From Parapedobacter sp964498395 (GTDB lineage: Bacteria > Bacteroidota > Bacteroidia > Sphingobacteriales > Sphingobacteriaceae), in NCBI GenBank assembly GCA_964498395.1, contig CAZCHE010000002.1, positions 558,001 through 622,000 of the forward strand: a stretch of DNA of 64,000 nt, in the 5' to 3' direction. This document shows positions 53,370 to 62,703 of this stretch, one piece after another; the stretch's first letter is position 1, and every line of letters starts with the position of its first letter. The notes below the pieces were generated by a model. The model made no database searches. It was not told the DNA's origin and worked only from the letters and a program-made list of their open reading frames with translations. A program made the position numbers and the translations under genes.

Positions 53370-54641
53370 ATGAAAAGAGACAACATTATATTCGATTTAA
53401 TCAATGATGAATTAGCCCGTCAGGAAGAGGGTATTGAGCTGATTGCTTCAGAGAATTTCGTAAGCAAGCAGGTGATGGAAGCTGCAGGTTCCGTGCTTAC
53501 CAATAAGTATGCGGAAGGCTTGCCCGGCAAACGGTATTATGGCGGTTGTGAGGTGGTTGATGAAATCGAAACCATAGCCATCGAACGTGCAAAAGAACTT
53601 TTTAACGCCGAGTGGGTGAATGTGCAACCACACTCCGGAGCCCAGGCCAATGCGGCGGTATTTTTAGCCATTCTGCAGCCGGGAGATAAGATATTGGGAT
53701 TTGACCTTTCGCACGGGGGGCACCTGACGCACGGCTCTCCTGTCAATTTCTCCGGCAAACTTTATCAACCGCTGTTTTATGGCGTGGATAAAGAGACGGG
53801 TTTGATTGACTACAAGCAACTCGAACAGACGGCATTGCAGGAAAAACCGAAAGTAATTATCTGTGGCGCTTCTGCATATTCACGCGATTGGGATTATGCG
53901 TTTATCCGCAAGGTAGCCGACGAAATCGGTGCATTGGTGGTAGCTGATATCTCCCATCCGGCAGGTCTTATCGCTCGCGGATTACTAAGTGATCCACTGC
54001 CACATTGCCATATCGTAACCACCACTACGCACAAGACATTGCGTGGGCCTCGTGGAGGACTGATCATGGTGGGTAAGGATTTTGAAAATCCTTGGGGTAT
54101 TAAAACGCCTAAAGGGGAAATCCGTAGCATTACGTCACTGTTGGATTTGGCGGTATTTCCCGGCACCCAAGGCGGTCCATTGGAACACATTATTGCCGCC
54201 AAGGCCATCGCTTTTGGCGAAGCGCTGAGCGAAAACTATATGGAATACGTTATCCAAGTGAAGAAAAATGCCGCGACGTTGGCGCAAGCTTTTGTAGATA
54301 AGGATTATAAAATCATCTCCGGAGGTACGGACAATCACTTGATGTTGATTGACTTGCGCAATAAAGGGATTAGTGGTAAGGCCGCGGAGGCCGCGCTTGG
54401 CAAGGCGGGCATCACCACCAATAAAAACATGGTTCCGTTTGACGACCGCTCACCATTCGTTACCTCGGGGATTCGTTTAGGTACTGCTGCCATTACCACG
54501 CGCGGACTTAAAGAAGCTCAAATGCTAGAGATAGCGGAACTGATCGATGTGTCGTTGTTGAAGCATGACGATGATACGACACTGTCGAAGATTCATACCA
54601 AGGTTAAGAGCCTGATGGAACAGTACCCACTGTATAAATAA
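53370..54641 (+). CDS. glyA: Serine hydroxymethyltransferase
   Basis: A 423-residue PLP enzyme that interconverts serine and glycine, giving 5,10-methylene-tetrahydrofolate in the cytoplasm. IELIASENFVSKQVMEAAGS, YAEGLPGKRYYGGCEVVDE and WVNVQPHSGAQANAAVF mark the family start. TTTTHKTLRGPRGG holds the PLP lysine, and the long insert after it (FENPWGIKTPKGEIRS) is seen in Bacteroidetes forms. Complete and intact, with its own promoter and a strong terminator. Confidence 0.98.
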   Translation: MKRDNIIFDLINDELARQEEGIELIASENFVSKQVMEAAGSVLTNKYAEGLPGKRYYGGCEVVDEIETIAIERAKELFNAEWVNVQPHSGAQANAAVFLAILQPGDKILGFDLSHGGHLTHGSPVNFSGKLYQPLFYGVDKETGLIDYKQLEQTALQEKPKVIICGASAYSRDWDYAFIRKVADEIGALVVADISHPAGLIARGLLSDPLPHCHIVTTTTHKTLRGPRGGLIMVGKDFENPWGIKTPKGEIRSITSLLDLAVFPGTQGGPLEHIIAAKAIAFGEALSENYMEYVIQVKKNAATLAQAFVDKDYKIISGGTDNHLMLIDLRNKGISGKAAEAALGKAGITTNKNMVPFDDRSPFVTSGIRLGTAAITTRGLKEAQMLEIAELIDVSLLKHDDDTTLSKIHTKVKSLMEQYPLYK

Positions 54642-54663
54642 GCGCTATTGAATAAAATAACCG

Positions 54664-54699
54664 AAGCCTTGCTCCGTTGTTCGGAAGCAAGGCTTTTTT
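54664..54699 (+). terminator. Rho-independent terminator of glyA
   Basis: A 12-13-bp stem (54664-54676 with 54682-54695, one bulged A) around TTGTT, followed by a run of seven T. It lies 23 bases past the glyA stop. The remaining 240 bases to the sigma factor gene show no gene. Confidence 0.9.
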
Positions 54700-54942
54700 A
54701 TGCCGAGATAGGCGATGCACGATTTTATTTGTTACAAAGGGGGCTGCTGATCGTGATTGAAAAGTTAAAATCAAGTAAAAACTTTGATTTTCTGAAAATT
54801 TTGTTTTTTTTTGACCGTTGCCGATGTGCGACACCGGTTATATTAGTAAATAAATCATCAATAGGAGAGCTACTATAGGGAATACGACTACATAAATTAC
54901 TTATTTGTCCAAAAAAATAGTAAAGAGTGAAAGTAGCGTATT

Positions 54943-55530
54943 ATGGAGCTTGAACAGAAGACAGACCAAGAGCTCATTCGCCTCTATTTGACTGGAGACG
55001 AGATGGGCTTAGAGATACTGATAGATCGGTATAAATCTAAATTATATACATCCATTTATTTGTTGGTGAAAGATGATTATCTCGCTGAAGATATCTTTCA
55101 AGATACTTTTATTAAAGTGATCAACACACTTAGGGGAGGTCGTTATAATGAAGAGGGTAAGTTTTTGCCTTGGGTGATGCGTATTGCACATAATTTGGTG
55201 ATCGATCACTACCGTAAGGAGCGGCGTACTCCTGTAGTCGTAAATAGCGATGGGTTCGACATATTTGACGTGCTGCATTTCGCAGATGAAAGTGTAGAGG
55301 CTAGGATGATTCGGGAGCAGACGCATCGTGACCTGCGAAGAATGATACAGCTGTTGCCGGATGACCAAAAGGAAGTGCTGATTATGCGGCATTATGGTGA
55401 CATGAGTTTCAAGGAAATTGCCGACGTGACGGAAGTCAGTATTAATACTGCGTTGGGTAGGATGCGCTATGCACTTAACAATCTCCGGAAAATGATGTAT
55501 GGCAAGGAGCTGGCACTAAAAATCAGTTAA
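54943..55530 (+). CDS. RNA polymerase ECF-type sigma factor
   Basis: A 195-residue sigma-70-family factor. Region 2 (about 20-90) includes YLLVKDDYLAEDIFQDTFIKV and KFLPWVMRIAHNLVIDHYRK (DNA melting and -10 recognition). Region 4 (about 130-185) has MIQLLPDDQKEVLIMRHYGDMSFKEIA and the helix-turn-helix VSINTALGRMRYALNNLRK, quoted here as two parts. No anti-sigma gene is adjacent, unlike typical transmembrane-signalling ECF units, so it may be a general stress-type factor. Region 4 is intact and the gene appears complete. Confidence 0.92.
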   Translation: MELEQKTDQELIRLYLTGDEMGLEILIDRYKSKLYTSIYLLVKDDYLAEDIFQDTFIKVINTLRGGRYNEEGKFLPWVMRIAHNLVIDHYRKERRTPVVVNSDGFDIFDVLHFADESVEARMIREQTHRDLRRMIQLLPDDQKEVLIMRHYGDMSFKEIADVTEVSINTALGRMRYALNNLRKMMYGKELALKIS

Positions 55531-55580
55531 TTCCTTTTTATAGGCTTCATTTTCTCCGCCTGTATGCGTTGTGCGGTATC

Positions 55581-56192
55581 TTAGGCGAATAGCTTGCCTT
55601 GTACGACGGGAGGTAGAAGGCCTAGAAAGTTAAATTTTCGGACGACTGAATACGAGTGGGTGCCTACTAGACGCTTCAGCAAGGTCATGTTTTTTGCTTG
55701 AAAGGAGCTGCAATATCGGGTGTTCCTCCAGATTGGCCATACGGTTTCACCTTGGGAAGGGGTCAGATTCCTTGCAATGGTGATATGAGGTTTTGTTACG
55801 TAGTATGGGGAGGAGCCTTTCATTCCGTATATCCATGGCCTAAGTCCTTGTCGGTAAGTCGATACCAATTCCAGTATTGGCCGTGTTGATTTGATGTCTA
55901 CGTAAAGGGTATGACCAAAACTACCAAAACCTGCTAATTCCACATTAAACGGCATGGCTAAGTCTGCAAGCTGCTGCAGCCGGTGGACAATGCGTTTTTC
56001 ATAGCTTTCGTATTGTAAGAACCGCAATAATGTGATATGGCTTTTTGATACAATCGCATTTGGGTATTGGTGGCACATGGTAAAATACCGCTTGAATGCC
56101 TGTAACTCTTTTTGTGTCTGGCTGGAAGGCTCGATGATTAACAGATACTCATGTAATCGGCATCCCAATAGATTAAGCATTATCGTATCCAT
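55581..56192 (-). CDS. 2H phosphoesterase / 2'-5' RNA ligase-like protein
   Basis: A 203-residue protein with two copies of the HxT motif of the 2H superfamily: SHITLLRFL near residue 51 and PHITIARNL near residue 135. The two histidines form the active site for hydrolysis or ligation of 2',3'-cyclic or 2',5' phosphodiesters. The spacing and beta-rich layout (FNVELAGFGSFGHTLYVDIK) fit the LigT-like fold. It stands alone and is likely cytoplasmic. Its RNA or cyclic nucleotide substrate is unknown. Confidence 0.85.
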   Translation of the reverse strand: MDTIMLNLLGCRLHEYLLIIEPSSQTQKELQAFKRYFTMCHQYPNAIVSKSHITLLRFLQYESYEKRIVHRLQQLADLAMPFNVELAGFGSFGHTLYVDIKSTRPILELVSTYRQGLRPWIYGMKGSSPYYVTKPHITIARNLTPSQGETVWPIWRNTRYCSSFQAKNMTLLKRLVGTHSYSVVRKFNFLGLLPPVVQGKLFA

Positions 56193-56320
56193 GATATCTA
56201 AAATTTTTAGTAAAAGTACTAAATATTTTTTAAATCGGAAACTGATAAATTAAATTTACTAATATTTTTATCAACAATCAATGCGGGTGAGATGAATCGG
56301 GCCGCTATTCGATGGATGGA

Positions 56321-57748
56321 CTAGAAGATATCTTTTAGTGCTTGTTTGGCGGCGTAAAACCCACCCATGCCATGCACACCTCCGCCCGGTGGAGTAGAAG
56401 CAGAGCAGATGTAGATGCCTTTTGCAGATGTGCGATAGGGAGAGAAACGTAGTGCGGGCCGATTGAAGAGCTGGGCGATATTCACGATGCCGCCATTGAT
56501 GTCGCCTCCGATATAATTGGGATTGTACTGTTCCATGGCTGCGGTATCGAATGTGTGTGTCGCCATAATGGTATCCCGGAATCCCGGCGCAAAGCGCTCC
56601 ACCTGGTTGGTGATGGCTTCGGTCATATCGTTAGTCGAACCATTCGGCACATGGCAATACGCCCATCCGGTATGTTGCCCCGCTGGAGCACGTGTATCAT
56701 CGAATACGCTTTGCTGGGCAAACAGAACAAATGGCTTCTCGGGGTGTTTGCCCCGCCAGGTTTGACGTTCTGAAGCTGCCACCTCTTCGAAGGTTCCTCC
56801 GAGATGCACCGTGCCAGCTTGCCGTGCCTCCATCGCCTTGAACGGAACGGCTTCTGATAATGCCCAGTCTACTTTGAATACCCCCATACCGTACCGATGA
56901 CGTGAAAGCTGCCATCGATAAATGGTGGATAGGCGGTCGCCACATATTTGGAGCAGTTGCTTGGGAGACAAGTCAAACAGGATAGCTTTCGTATCCGGTA
57001 GGTCATTTAGTGATTTTACAGTGGTATTGGTTTGTATGGTGCCACCCAGCGACTGGAAATAGGTTGCTAGGGCATTGGCGATACATTGGGATCCGCCTTT
57101 AGGTATGGGCCACCCACCACGATGGCCCGTAATGGATAAGACAAAACCAATCGCAGATGATGTCATGGCTTCCAGCGGGATCATGCTGTGCGCCACAATC
57201 CCCGCCCACAGGCCGCGTGTTTCCTTGTTTTGGTAGCGTTTGGCAATTTGCTTGCCGGACTGCAACGATTTCAGGCCAAACTTGGCCAATGCCAATGGAT
57301 GCGATGGCATTTTCATCATTGGGCCAAGGATATGGGTGTCGATTAACGGCCATTCGTCGACAAGCGGTTCCATGAGGTTTCGATAGGCAGCACCATCACC
57401 GCCTAATCTTTCGGCGGTTTGGTCGATGGATTGATATAGTGTGCCCGATGACCCATCATCAAACGGGTGGGCGGCTAAGATTTCCGGATGGATATAGGAG
57501 AGGCCGAAATCTTGCAACGGAAGCGAACGTAAAAATGGGGAAGCGGCTCCCATGGGATGGACCGCCGAACAAACGTCATGTAGGAAGTTAGGTAGGGTAA
57601 GTTCCGAGGTGCGCATTCCTCCACCTACGGTAGCCTTGGCTTCCAGCAACAAAACCTGCAGTCCTTTTTGTTGTAGGGTGATCGCTGCGGCCAACCCGTT
57701 TGGGCCCGAACCGACAACAACGGCATCGTATGATGGAAGATGGCTCAT
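56321..57748 (-). CDS. Phytoene-desaturase-like FAD oxidoreductase
   Basis: Started at the ATG at 57746-57748 (MSHLPSYDAVVVGSGPNGLA), giving 475 residues. The FAD-binding loop is GSGPNGLAAAITLQQ, and the C-terminal block is CSASTPPGGGVHGMGGFYAA. WPIPKGGSQCIANALATYF and YGMGVFKVDWALSE match the carotenoid isomerase/desaturase-like (NAD(P)/FAD) group of Bacteroidetes. It probably desaturates or isomerises a carotenoid or a related polyprenoid or fatty compound, but no crtB or crtI partner is adjacent. Stands alone beside the displaced tRNA-Asp 3' fragment. Confidence 0.85.
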   Translation of the reverse strand: MSHLPSYDAVVVGSGPNGLAAAITLQQKGLQVLLLEAKATVGGGMRTSELTLPNFLHDVCSAVHPMGAASPFLRSLPLQDFGLSYIHPEILAAHPFDDGSSGTLYQSIDQTAERLGGDGAAYRNLMEPLVDEWPLIDTHILGPMMKMPSHPLALAKFGLKSLQSGKQIAKRYQNKETRGLWAGIVAHSMIPLEAMTSSAIGFVLSITGHRGGWPIPKGGSQCIANALATYFQSLGGTIQTNTTVKSLNDLPDTKAILFDLSPKQLLQICGDRLSTIYRWQLSRHRYGMGVFKVDWALSEAVPFKAMEARQAGTVHLGGTFEEVAASERQTWRGKHPEKPFVLFAQQSVFDDTRAPAGQHTGWAYCHVPNGSTNDMTEAITNQVERFAPGFRDTIMATHTFDTAAMEQYNPNYIGGDINGGIVNIAQLFNRPALRFSPYRTSAKGIYICSASTPPGGGVHGMGGFYAAKQALKDIF

Positions 57749-57845
57749 GGTATTTTTTACAGCGCTAAGGTACAAATCAAACAGACATTTTTAGAAACGG
57801 AGCGTAAAATGTGCTGTTTTTTGTTGGGGAGGAAAGAAGAAACAG

Positions 57846-57874
57846 AAAGAGGGTGCTCATTGAGCACCCTCTTT
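57846..57874 (-). terminator. Terminator beside the displaced tRNA-Asp 3' end
   Basis: A 13-bp stem (57846-57858 with 57862-57874) around ATT, with A and T runs at the ends. Read on the minus strand it lies just after the 3' copy of tRNA-Asp, as a tRNA terminator would. I take it to be the original terminator of the tRNA gene, moved by the insertion described under the 1.74-kb insert. Confidence 0.75.
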
Positions 57875-57883
57875 TGATTTTCA

Positions 57884-57897
57884 GCGGTCCGGACGGG
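57884..57897. repeat. Displaced copy of the tRNA-Asp 3' end (att-like direct repeat)
   Basis: GCGGTCCGGACGGG here is identical to 59625-59638, the acceptor end and part of the T arm of tRNA-Asp, in the same orientation. The remainder of the T arm (GGTTCGATTGTGACC on the minus strand) is diverged, and no other tRNA part is present. Confidence 0.8.
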
Positions 57898-58016
57898 GTC
57901 ACAATCGAACCTTTGATACCTTTACTTGTGTTTCTGGATAGTCTTAAAATAGCATAAAGGGATAAAATGTAAATCACTTATTTTTAATTGGTTACAGGTT
58001 ATTTTGTGTCCGAATT

Positions 58017-58067
58017 GCCCCTTTATGGCCCCTTTATGGCCCGTTTGACCCCTTTATGGCCCCTATA
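58017..58067. repeat. Short direct repeats CCCCTTTATGG
   Basis: Three exact copies of CCCCTTTATGG start near 58018, 58030 and 58049, with a partial fourth (CCGTTTGA). They sit at and just beyond the 3' end of the broken regulator gene. In frames of its relatives such repeats code for a Lys-Gly-Pro-Ile-like spacer, so they may be a leftover of the gene. Confidence 0.6.
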
Positions 58068-59397
58068 TTCCTCTACGTCGAAAAGTATAGGAAGTGCCTT
58101 TTCCTGTCGTACCCACTTTTTCAATTAATTCCTTTTCAATCAACTCCTGCAAATCCCTTGTTGCCGTACGTTTTGATATATCAGCTAATTCCTGATACCG
58201 GGCATTGCTTATATTCCCGTGTTCTTTAATGTATAGCAGGGCATTGATCTGTCTTTTTTCCAAATTTAGCTTTTTCAAATATTCTTCGGTATATATGTCT
58301 TTTAGGAACGTTACCGAAATACCGCCCTGTTCTTCCTCGATAACCAGATCGGGCATACCATACTGCCTGCATCCCTCCACCATGATTTCTATCCCGCGTC
58401 CCCAGGATTCCACATATCCAGCCACGAAAAACACATTGGCAATCAACCTATTCCTTGGATAGGAACTATGTGTCTGCTTGAGCTGTTCAATGGAAAGTGT
58501 ATCGGGCAGGCGTCCGGGATTCCAGATGCTTAGGCGGTCGTCATAGACCCGCAGAAAAATAAAGGTGCTCGAATAGTCCTTGTGGATAATCGAATTTAAG
58601 ACGGCTTCGCGCAATGCTGATTCCGGGTAGTCCAACCCTTCGATTCGCTGTAGCCCCTCGTATGATATGGGCCTGATCAGGACTTGGCATCTAACGTCGT
58701 TATCACCTTGTCTGCCATATCCAATATATTTCCTTCAATTACGTCTTGGTGTCTGAGGTCGGCGTGGGACTTTCCAAAACGCCCTATTTTATAACGGGCC
58801 ATCGTTGAGTACCGTTGTGGATTTTTTCCGAACAGCAACAAAGCCGCAAGTAAAAATTCGCCCTGCTCGTTGACCAGTTCTAGATTTTTTAGGATGGTCA
58901 ACGTGTCCGCATTGGCCGCGCTTTCAGAAATACGTTGTTTACGTAGGGCTTTCTGAACAAATGGCCGGACTGCTTCTTCATCAATATCATCCAAGGAGGC
59001 ATATGGAACAGGCTGTGCTTCCAGTGAGATGTTCATTTTACTAAGGATGAACTGATTAAGTGCGGTTCCTCGCAATTCCTGTTTGGTGCTGCCGCTTCGA
59101 TAATGGTGTATGCCCTGATAGGAAACAGGCACGGTGCTTATAGGGACGACAATCTCGATGTAATATTTCCCATCCTTTTCGTGAAGGTTGACGTCTACCA
59201 CCAGCCCCAGATGGTTGACGATTTTATTGGGCAGGTCGTCCATCAGCTTTTTGTAACCATTCACTCCTGTCACGTTGCCCTTATCATCCATGCCAATATA
59301 AATGCGGCCTCCCTGTGCATTAGCAAAACCACATACCCATTTTCAGGTATTCATCTCTCCACGACTGTTTATATTCTATGTTCTGTTGTTCTGACAT
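58063..59397 (-). pseudogene. Broken AlbA-domain/ATP-binding transcriptional regulator
   Basis: Read on the minus strand, ATG at 59395-59397 begins MSEQQNIEYKQSWRDEYLK, the usual start of AlbA_2 (AAA_4) regulators. An extra A in a run of four (59340-59343) shifts the frame; the protein then continues GRIYIGMDDKGNVTG. A second shift, one base lost near 58682-58684, divides it at DAKS; the other frame continues LIRPISYEGLQ and LDYPESALREAVLNSIIHKDY (ATPase-like HATPase_c_4 domain). A winged-helix end follows (ISNARYQELADISKRTATRDL). With both shifts undone one continuous frame of about 445 codons results. It may be a real pseudogene or reflect two read errors. Confidence 0.85.
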
Positions 59398-59590
59398 AAA
59401 TTCAATTCGATAGCGCAACCACCGTTAGCAAAAATACAATTTTAAGGTGATGATATCAGGGAAAGCCCTATGTGTGCGGTCGAAGTAGTAAAAAAACCGA
59501 TGATACGGGCACGGGTGTGTGAATCAATACGGTAAAGATGAAAAATGCTCGCTTACACCTTTGGGTTCGATACGACCGGTCACTATAAAC

Positions 59591-59619
59591 AAAAAAGCAC
59601 TGATTATCAGTGCTTTTTT
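59591..59619 (-). terminator. Terminator of tRNA-Asp
   Basis: A 13-bp perfect stem (59591-59603 with 59607-59619) around TTA, with six A and six T at its ends. It lies just past the 3' end of tRNA-Asp on the minus strand. It differs in sequence from the terminator at 57846-57874. Confidence 0.85.
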
Positions 59620-59624
59620 AGTTG

Positions 59625-59638
59625 GCGGTCCGGACGGG
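59625..59638. repeat. tRNA-Asp 3' end copy of the att-like repeat
   Basis: GCGGTCCGGACGGG, identical to 57884-57897 and 1741 bases away. This copy is part of the intact tRNA gene. Confidence 0.8.
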
Positions 59639-59699
59639 ACTCGAACCCGCGACCCCATGCGTGACAGGCATGTATTCTAACCAGCTGAACTACCGGACC
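59626..59699 (-). tRNA. tRNA-Asp (GTC anticodon)
   Basis: A 74-base tRNA on the minus strand. The acceptor stem is GGTCCGG with CCGGACC, the discriminator base is G, the D arm is GTTCAGCTGGTTAGAA, the anticodon loop is CTGTCAC with GTC, and the T arm is GCGGG-TTCGAGT-CCCGT. CCA is not encoded. A good promoter lies at 59720-59749 and a terminator at 59591-59619. The 3' end has served as an insertion point. Confidence 0.98.
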
Positions 59700-59719
59700 T
59701 GCGTTCCCTTTTGGGTTTG

Positions 59720-59749
59720 CAAATATAGCGCGATTTATTGATTTGCAAA
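59720..59749 (-). promoter_or_regulatory. Promoter of tRNA-Asp
   Basis: On the minus strand TTTG (59746-59749) and TATATTTG (59720-59727) match the Bacteroidetes -33 and -7 elements exactly, with an 18-base spacer. Transcription would begin about 14 bases before the mature tRNA. Confidence 0.8.
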
Positions 59750-59766
59750 CATTTTTTTCAAAAAAA

Positions 59767-60840
59767 TTATAACGTCGCTCCTTCTTTCATTTTCTCCGCA
59801 TTTTCGGCAAATTGAAGCGCGTCAATAACGTCTTGGATATCACCATCCATGATGGCCGGGAGGTTGTACATGGTCAGTCCGATTCGATGTTCGGTAACTC
59901 GTCCCTGGGGATAATTGTACGTTCTGATTTTGGCCGATCGATCACCGGTGGAGACCATGGTTTTCCGTTTCGCAGCAATATCGCCGTGCTTCTTTTGCAC
60001 TTCGAGTTCATAAAGTTTGGACCGCAGCATCTCCATCGCCAGCTCGCGGTTGGCCAATTGCGAGCGTTCTACTTGGCATACCACGACGATGCCCGTAGGT
60101 TTGTGCGTAAGTTGCACCTTGGTTTCCACTTTATTGACATTCTGTCCACCTGCGCCACCGGAGCGGGACGTCTGCAATTCGACATCCGCCGGGTTGATTT
60201 CCACATCCACTTCTTCCGCCTCGGGCAGTACAGCCACTGACGCTGCTGACGTATGTACACGTCCTTGGGTTTCAGTATCCGGTACGCGTTGCACACGGTG
60301 CACGCCCGATTCATATTTTAACTGCCCATATACATCCTCGCCGCTTACTTTAAGGATGACTTCCTTATAACCGCCAGCAGTACCCTCGGTGACATCCATC
60401 ACTTCGGCACGCCATCCTTTCTGTTCGAAATAGCGGGTGTACATGCGGTATAGATCGCCAGCAAACAAGGCTGCTTCGTCTCCGCCCGTTCCCCCACGAA
60501 TCTCGATGATCGCATTTTTGGCATCTTCCGGATCCTTGGGGATCAGCATCAACCGGATTTCCTCTTCCTTCTCTTCTTTCTGTTCCAATAGAATGTCTAA
60601 CTCCTCCTTCGCCATCTCGCGCAATTCCTGGTCTTTCTCGTTGGCGAGGATATCCTTGTTGGTTTCGATGTTACTGACCATATTCTTGTAAATATGGTAT
60701 TGATCGACGATTTTGCCCAAGTCCTTATATTCCTTGTTGAGTTTAGCAAACCGCTTCATATCATTGATGGTCTCGGGGTTACTTAACTCGCGTTCTACTT
60801 CCTCCCAACGGTCTTTTATAGCTTTTAATTTCGCTAACAT
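59767..60840 (-). CDS. prfA: Peptide chain release factor 1
   Basis: A 357-residue translation termination factor. GGAGGQNVNKVETKV holds the GGQ loop that triggers peptide release. The stop-codon-reading loop is in RVQRVPDTETQGRVHTSA, where the PxT tripeptide is PDT; RF1 proteins usually show P-A-T or P-V-T, and PDT seems normal for Bacteroidetes. It recognises UAA and UAG. Long N-terminal helices (1-100) form the usual domain 1. It stands next to tRNA-Asp, with 67 bases between, and is complete. Confidence 0.97.
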   Translation of the reverse strand: MLAKLKAIKDRWEEVERELSNPETINDMKRFAKLNKEYKDLGKIVDQYHIYKNMVSNIETNKDILANEKDQELREMAKEELDILLEQKEEKEEEIRLMLIPKDPEDAKNAIIEIRGGTGGDEAALFAGDLYRMYTRYFEQKGWRAEVMDVTEGTAGGYKEVILKVSGEDVYGQLKYESGVHRVQRVPDTETQGRVHTSAASVAVLPEAEEVDVEINPADVELQTSRSGGAGGQNVNKVETKVQLTHKPTGIVVVCQVERSQLANRELAMEMLRSKLYELEVQKKHGDIAAKRKTMVSTGDRSAKIRTYNYPQGRVTEHRIGLTMYNLPAIMDGDIQDVIDALQFAENAEKMKEGATL

Positions 60841-60922
60841 AATATGGATAAGTGTCTATTTTTATCAATCCCGTAAATCTCATACGGAAAAAGTCCACAA
60901 AAGTACGGATTTTAGACCGCAA

Positions 60923-61546
60923 TCACACACCTAATGCATACGTGACAATATTCACGGCAAATTGTGTGTTGTCTTTCGCTAAGAAGCGCTTATTTCGGAA
61001 ATCGTAGTCCCACTCGCAACCATAGTCCTTGTTACTGTAGAGCACCCCAATCCTTCCATTAATCTCGATTGCCTTCAAGTAATCGTGGACGAGGTCGTCC
61101 CCCCAACCATTCAATTCAAATGAGCTGGTGGGTGGGCCTTTCTCAAAGGTGAAAAATGACGAGTAGATGGCGTGGTCATTGGGAATTTTCTTCAGTGCAT
61201 CGGATCCGAAAAGCGTGCTCATCTGTTCCTCAAAGGATTTGGCAAAAAGCCCATCGATGTCATGGTTACAGTCGTCCGCGAACACAAAGCCTCCGTTTTG
61301 CACATATTGCTTGAAATGGTTGGCTTCCTGTTGGTTGAACTGTACCAGTTTATGGCCACTGATATAACAAAAGGGGTATTCAAACAATTCATCACTAGCC
61401 AAATCAACGATCTTTTCTTCCATCACTAACGGTATCGTCGTGTATTCCAATAACGAGTTTAAGACGTTAGATGGCATACGCTGATCCGTATCCCAATTTC
61501 CAGACTGGTATTTTAGCCGAACGAACGTAAAACTTGACCTTAACAT
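60923..61546 (-). CDS. DUF4159-domain protein
   Basis: A 207-residue protein without a signal peptide. It opens FTFVRLKYQSGNWDTDQRMP, and FEYPFCYISGHKLVQFN and QYVQNGGFVFADDCNHDIDG are the signature blocks of DUF4159 proteins, whose fold resembles a glutamine-amidotransferase-like Rossmann domain. DUF4159 genes often accompany MoxR, DUF58 and BatA-type genes, and here such an operon starts divergently 162 bases away. The function is unknown; a part in the same envelope or stress system is plausible. Confidence 0.85.
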   Translation of the reverse strand: MLRSSFTFVRLKYQSGNWDTDQRMPSNVLNSLLEYTTIPLVMEEKIVDLASDELFEYPFCYISGHKLVQFNQQEANHFKQYVQNGGFVFADDCNHDIDGLFAKSFEEQMSTLFGSDALKKIPNDHAIYSSFFTFEKGPPTSSFELNGWGDDLVHDYLKAIEINGRIGVLYSNKDYGCEWDYDFRNKRFLAKDNTQFAVNIVTYALGV

Positions 61547-61708
61547 TGTTCCAAAGTACTGGCATTACCATTAAAAACCAAGTAATTTTATGCCGTTTTA
61601 TTGTAATTTTCTTGATAAGCACCTCATGGTCGTTTTATTTTGAATAAAATTGACACTATATTGAGCATGTTTTCACAAAGTTAGGTGCTTTAATTTATTT
61701 TTTTTGCT

Positions 61709-62701
61709 TTGAACGTATCAGAATCAACTATTGGGGGATTGGTCGACCAACTCTCGCTATTGAAAAAAGAAATCCAAAAGATCATCGTCGGGCAGGATGA
61801 CATCATCGAAGAAATCCTCGTTGCGCTGATGGCAGGTGGTCACTGCCTGTTAGAAGGAGTGCCAGGCTTGGCAAAAACATTGCTTGTCCGCACGATGGCA
61901 CAAGCGCTCGACCTCCCGTTCCGACGGATCCAGTTTACACCAGATTTAATGCCAGCCGATATCATCGGTACCGAAATCTTGGAGGAAGACAAGGAAAGTG
62001 GAAAGCGCTATTTCAGGTTTATCCGCGGCCCGCTGTTTGCCAATATCATCCTCGCTGATGAAATCAACCGTACCCCTCCAAAAACGCAGTCGGCACTCCT
62101 TGAGGCGATGCAAGAGTTTGAAGTCACCTACGCCGGTAAAACGTACCCGCTTGACAAACCATTTTTTATCCTTGCCACGCAAAACCCCATTGAGCAAGCC
62201 GGTACATATCCACTGCCCGAAGCGCAGTTAGACCGTTTCCTGCTATACATCAAAATAGGTTACCCAGCGGCCGATGAGGAAATGCAGATTCTGCGTGACA
62301 CCACCGGCACGAAAAAAGAAAACATCAAGGCCATTATCGGTGGCAAAGAGATACAATACCTGCAGCAATTGGTTCGTGAAGTCGAAATCAGTGATCAGTT
62401 GGTTGCGTATGTCAGTTCGCTTGTTAGGGCTACGCGTCCAGACCCAGATGCATTGCCTTATGTGAAAGATTGGGTGCAATGGGGGGCAGGACCGCGGGCA
62501 GGGCAAGCGCTTATCCTCACTGCTAAAGCCCGTGCGTTACTGCACGGACGTTTTGCCGTCGTTCCGGAAGACATTAACCGGATGGCATTCCCGGTATTGC
62601 GACACCGTGTGCTGATGAACTTTGCTGCCGAAAGTGAAAAGGTGACCAGCGATGCCCTGACAAACGAACTAATCAGTATATTGGGGAAGAAGTTTTCTTG
62701 A
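61709..62701 (+). CDS. MoxR-family AAA ATPase
   Basis: A 330-residue ATPase. I see no ATG near the beginning; the frame starts at a TTG at 61709 (NVSESTIGGLVDQL). Walker A is EGVPGLAKT (49-57), Walker B ILADEINRTPPKTQSALLEAM, and sensor 1 FFILATQNPIEQAGTYPLPEAQ is quoted here in part as FFILATQNPIEQAG. These match the MoxR proteins that act as chaperones for vWA-domain partners. Stop overlaps the region of the next ATG by a few bases, and DUF58 and BatA genes follow, the usual MoxR operon. Confidence 0.94.
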   Translation: MNVSESTIGGLVDQLSLLKKEIQKIIVGQDDIIEEILVALMAGGHCLLEGVPGLAKTLLVRTMAQALDLPFRRIQFTPDLMPADIIGTEILEEDKESGKRYFRFIRGPLFANIILADEINRTPPKTQSALLEAMQEFEVTYAGKTYPLDKPFFILATQNPIEQAGTYPLPEAQLDRFLLYIKIGYPAADEEMQILRDTTGTKKENIKAIIGGKEIQYLQQLVREVEISDQLVAYVSSLVRATRPDPDALPYVKDWVQWGAGPRAGQALILTAKARALLHGRFAVVPEDINRMAFPVLRHRVLMNFAAESEKVTSDALTNELISILGKKFS

Positions 62702-62703
62702 AC

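Noticed and set aside
57884..57920. Second complete tRNA-Asp gene
   Set aside because: Only the acceptor end and a damaged T arm are present; no anticodon arm or D arm can be found next to it.
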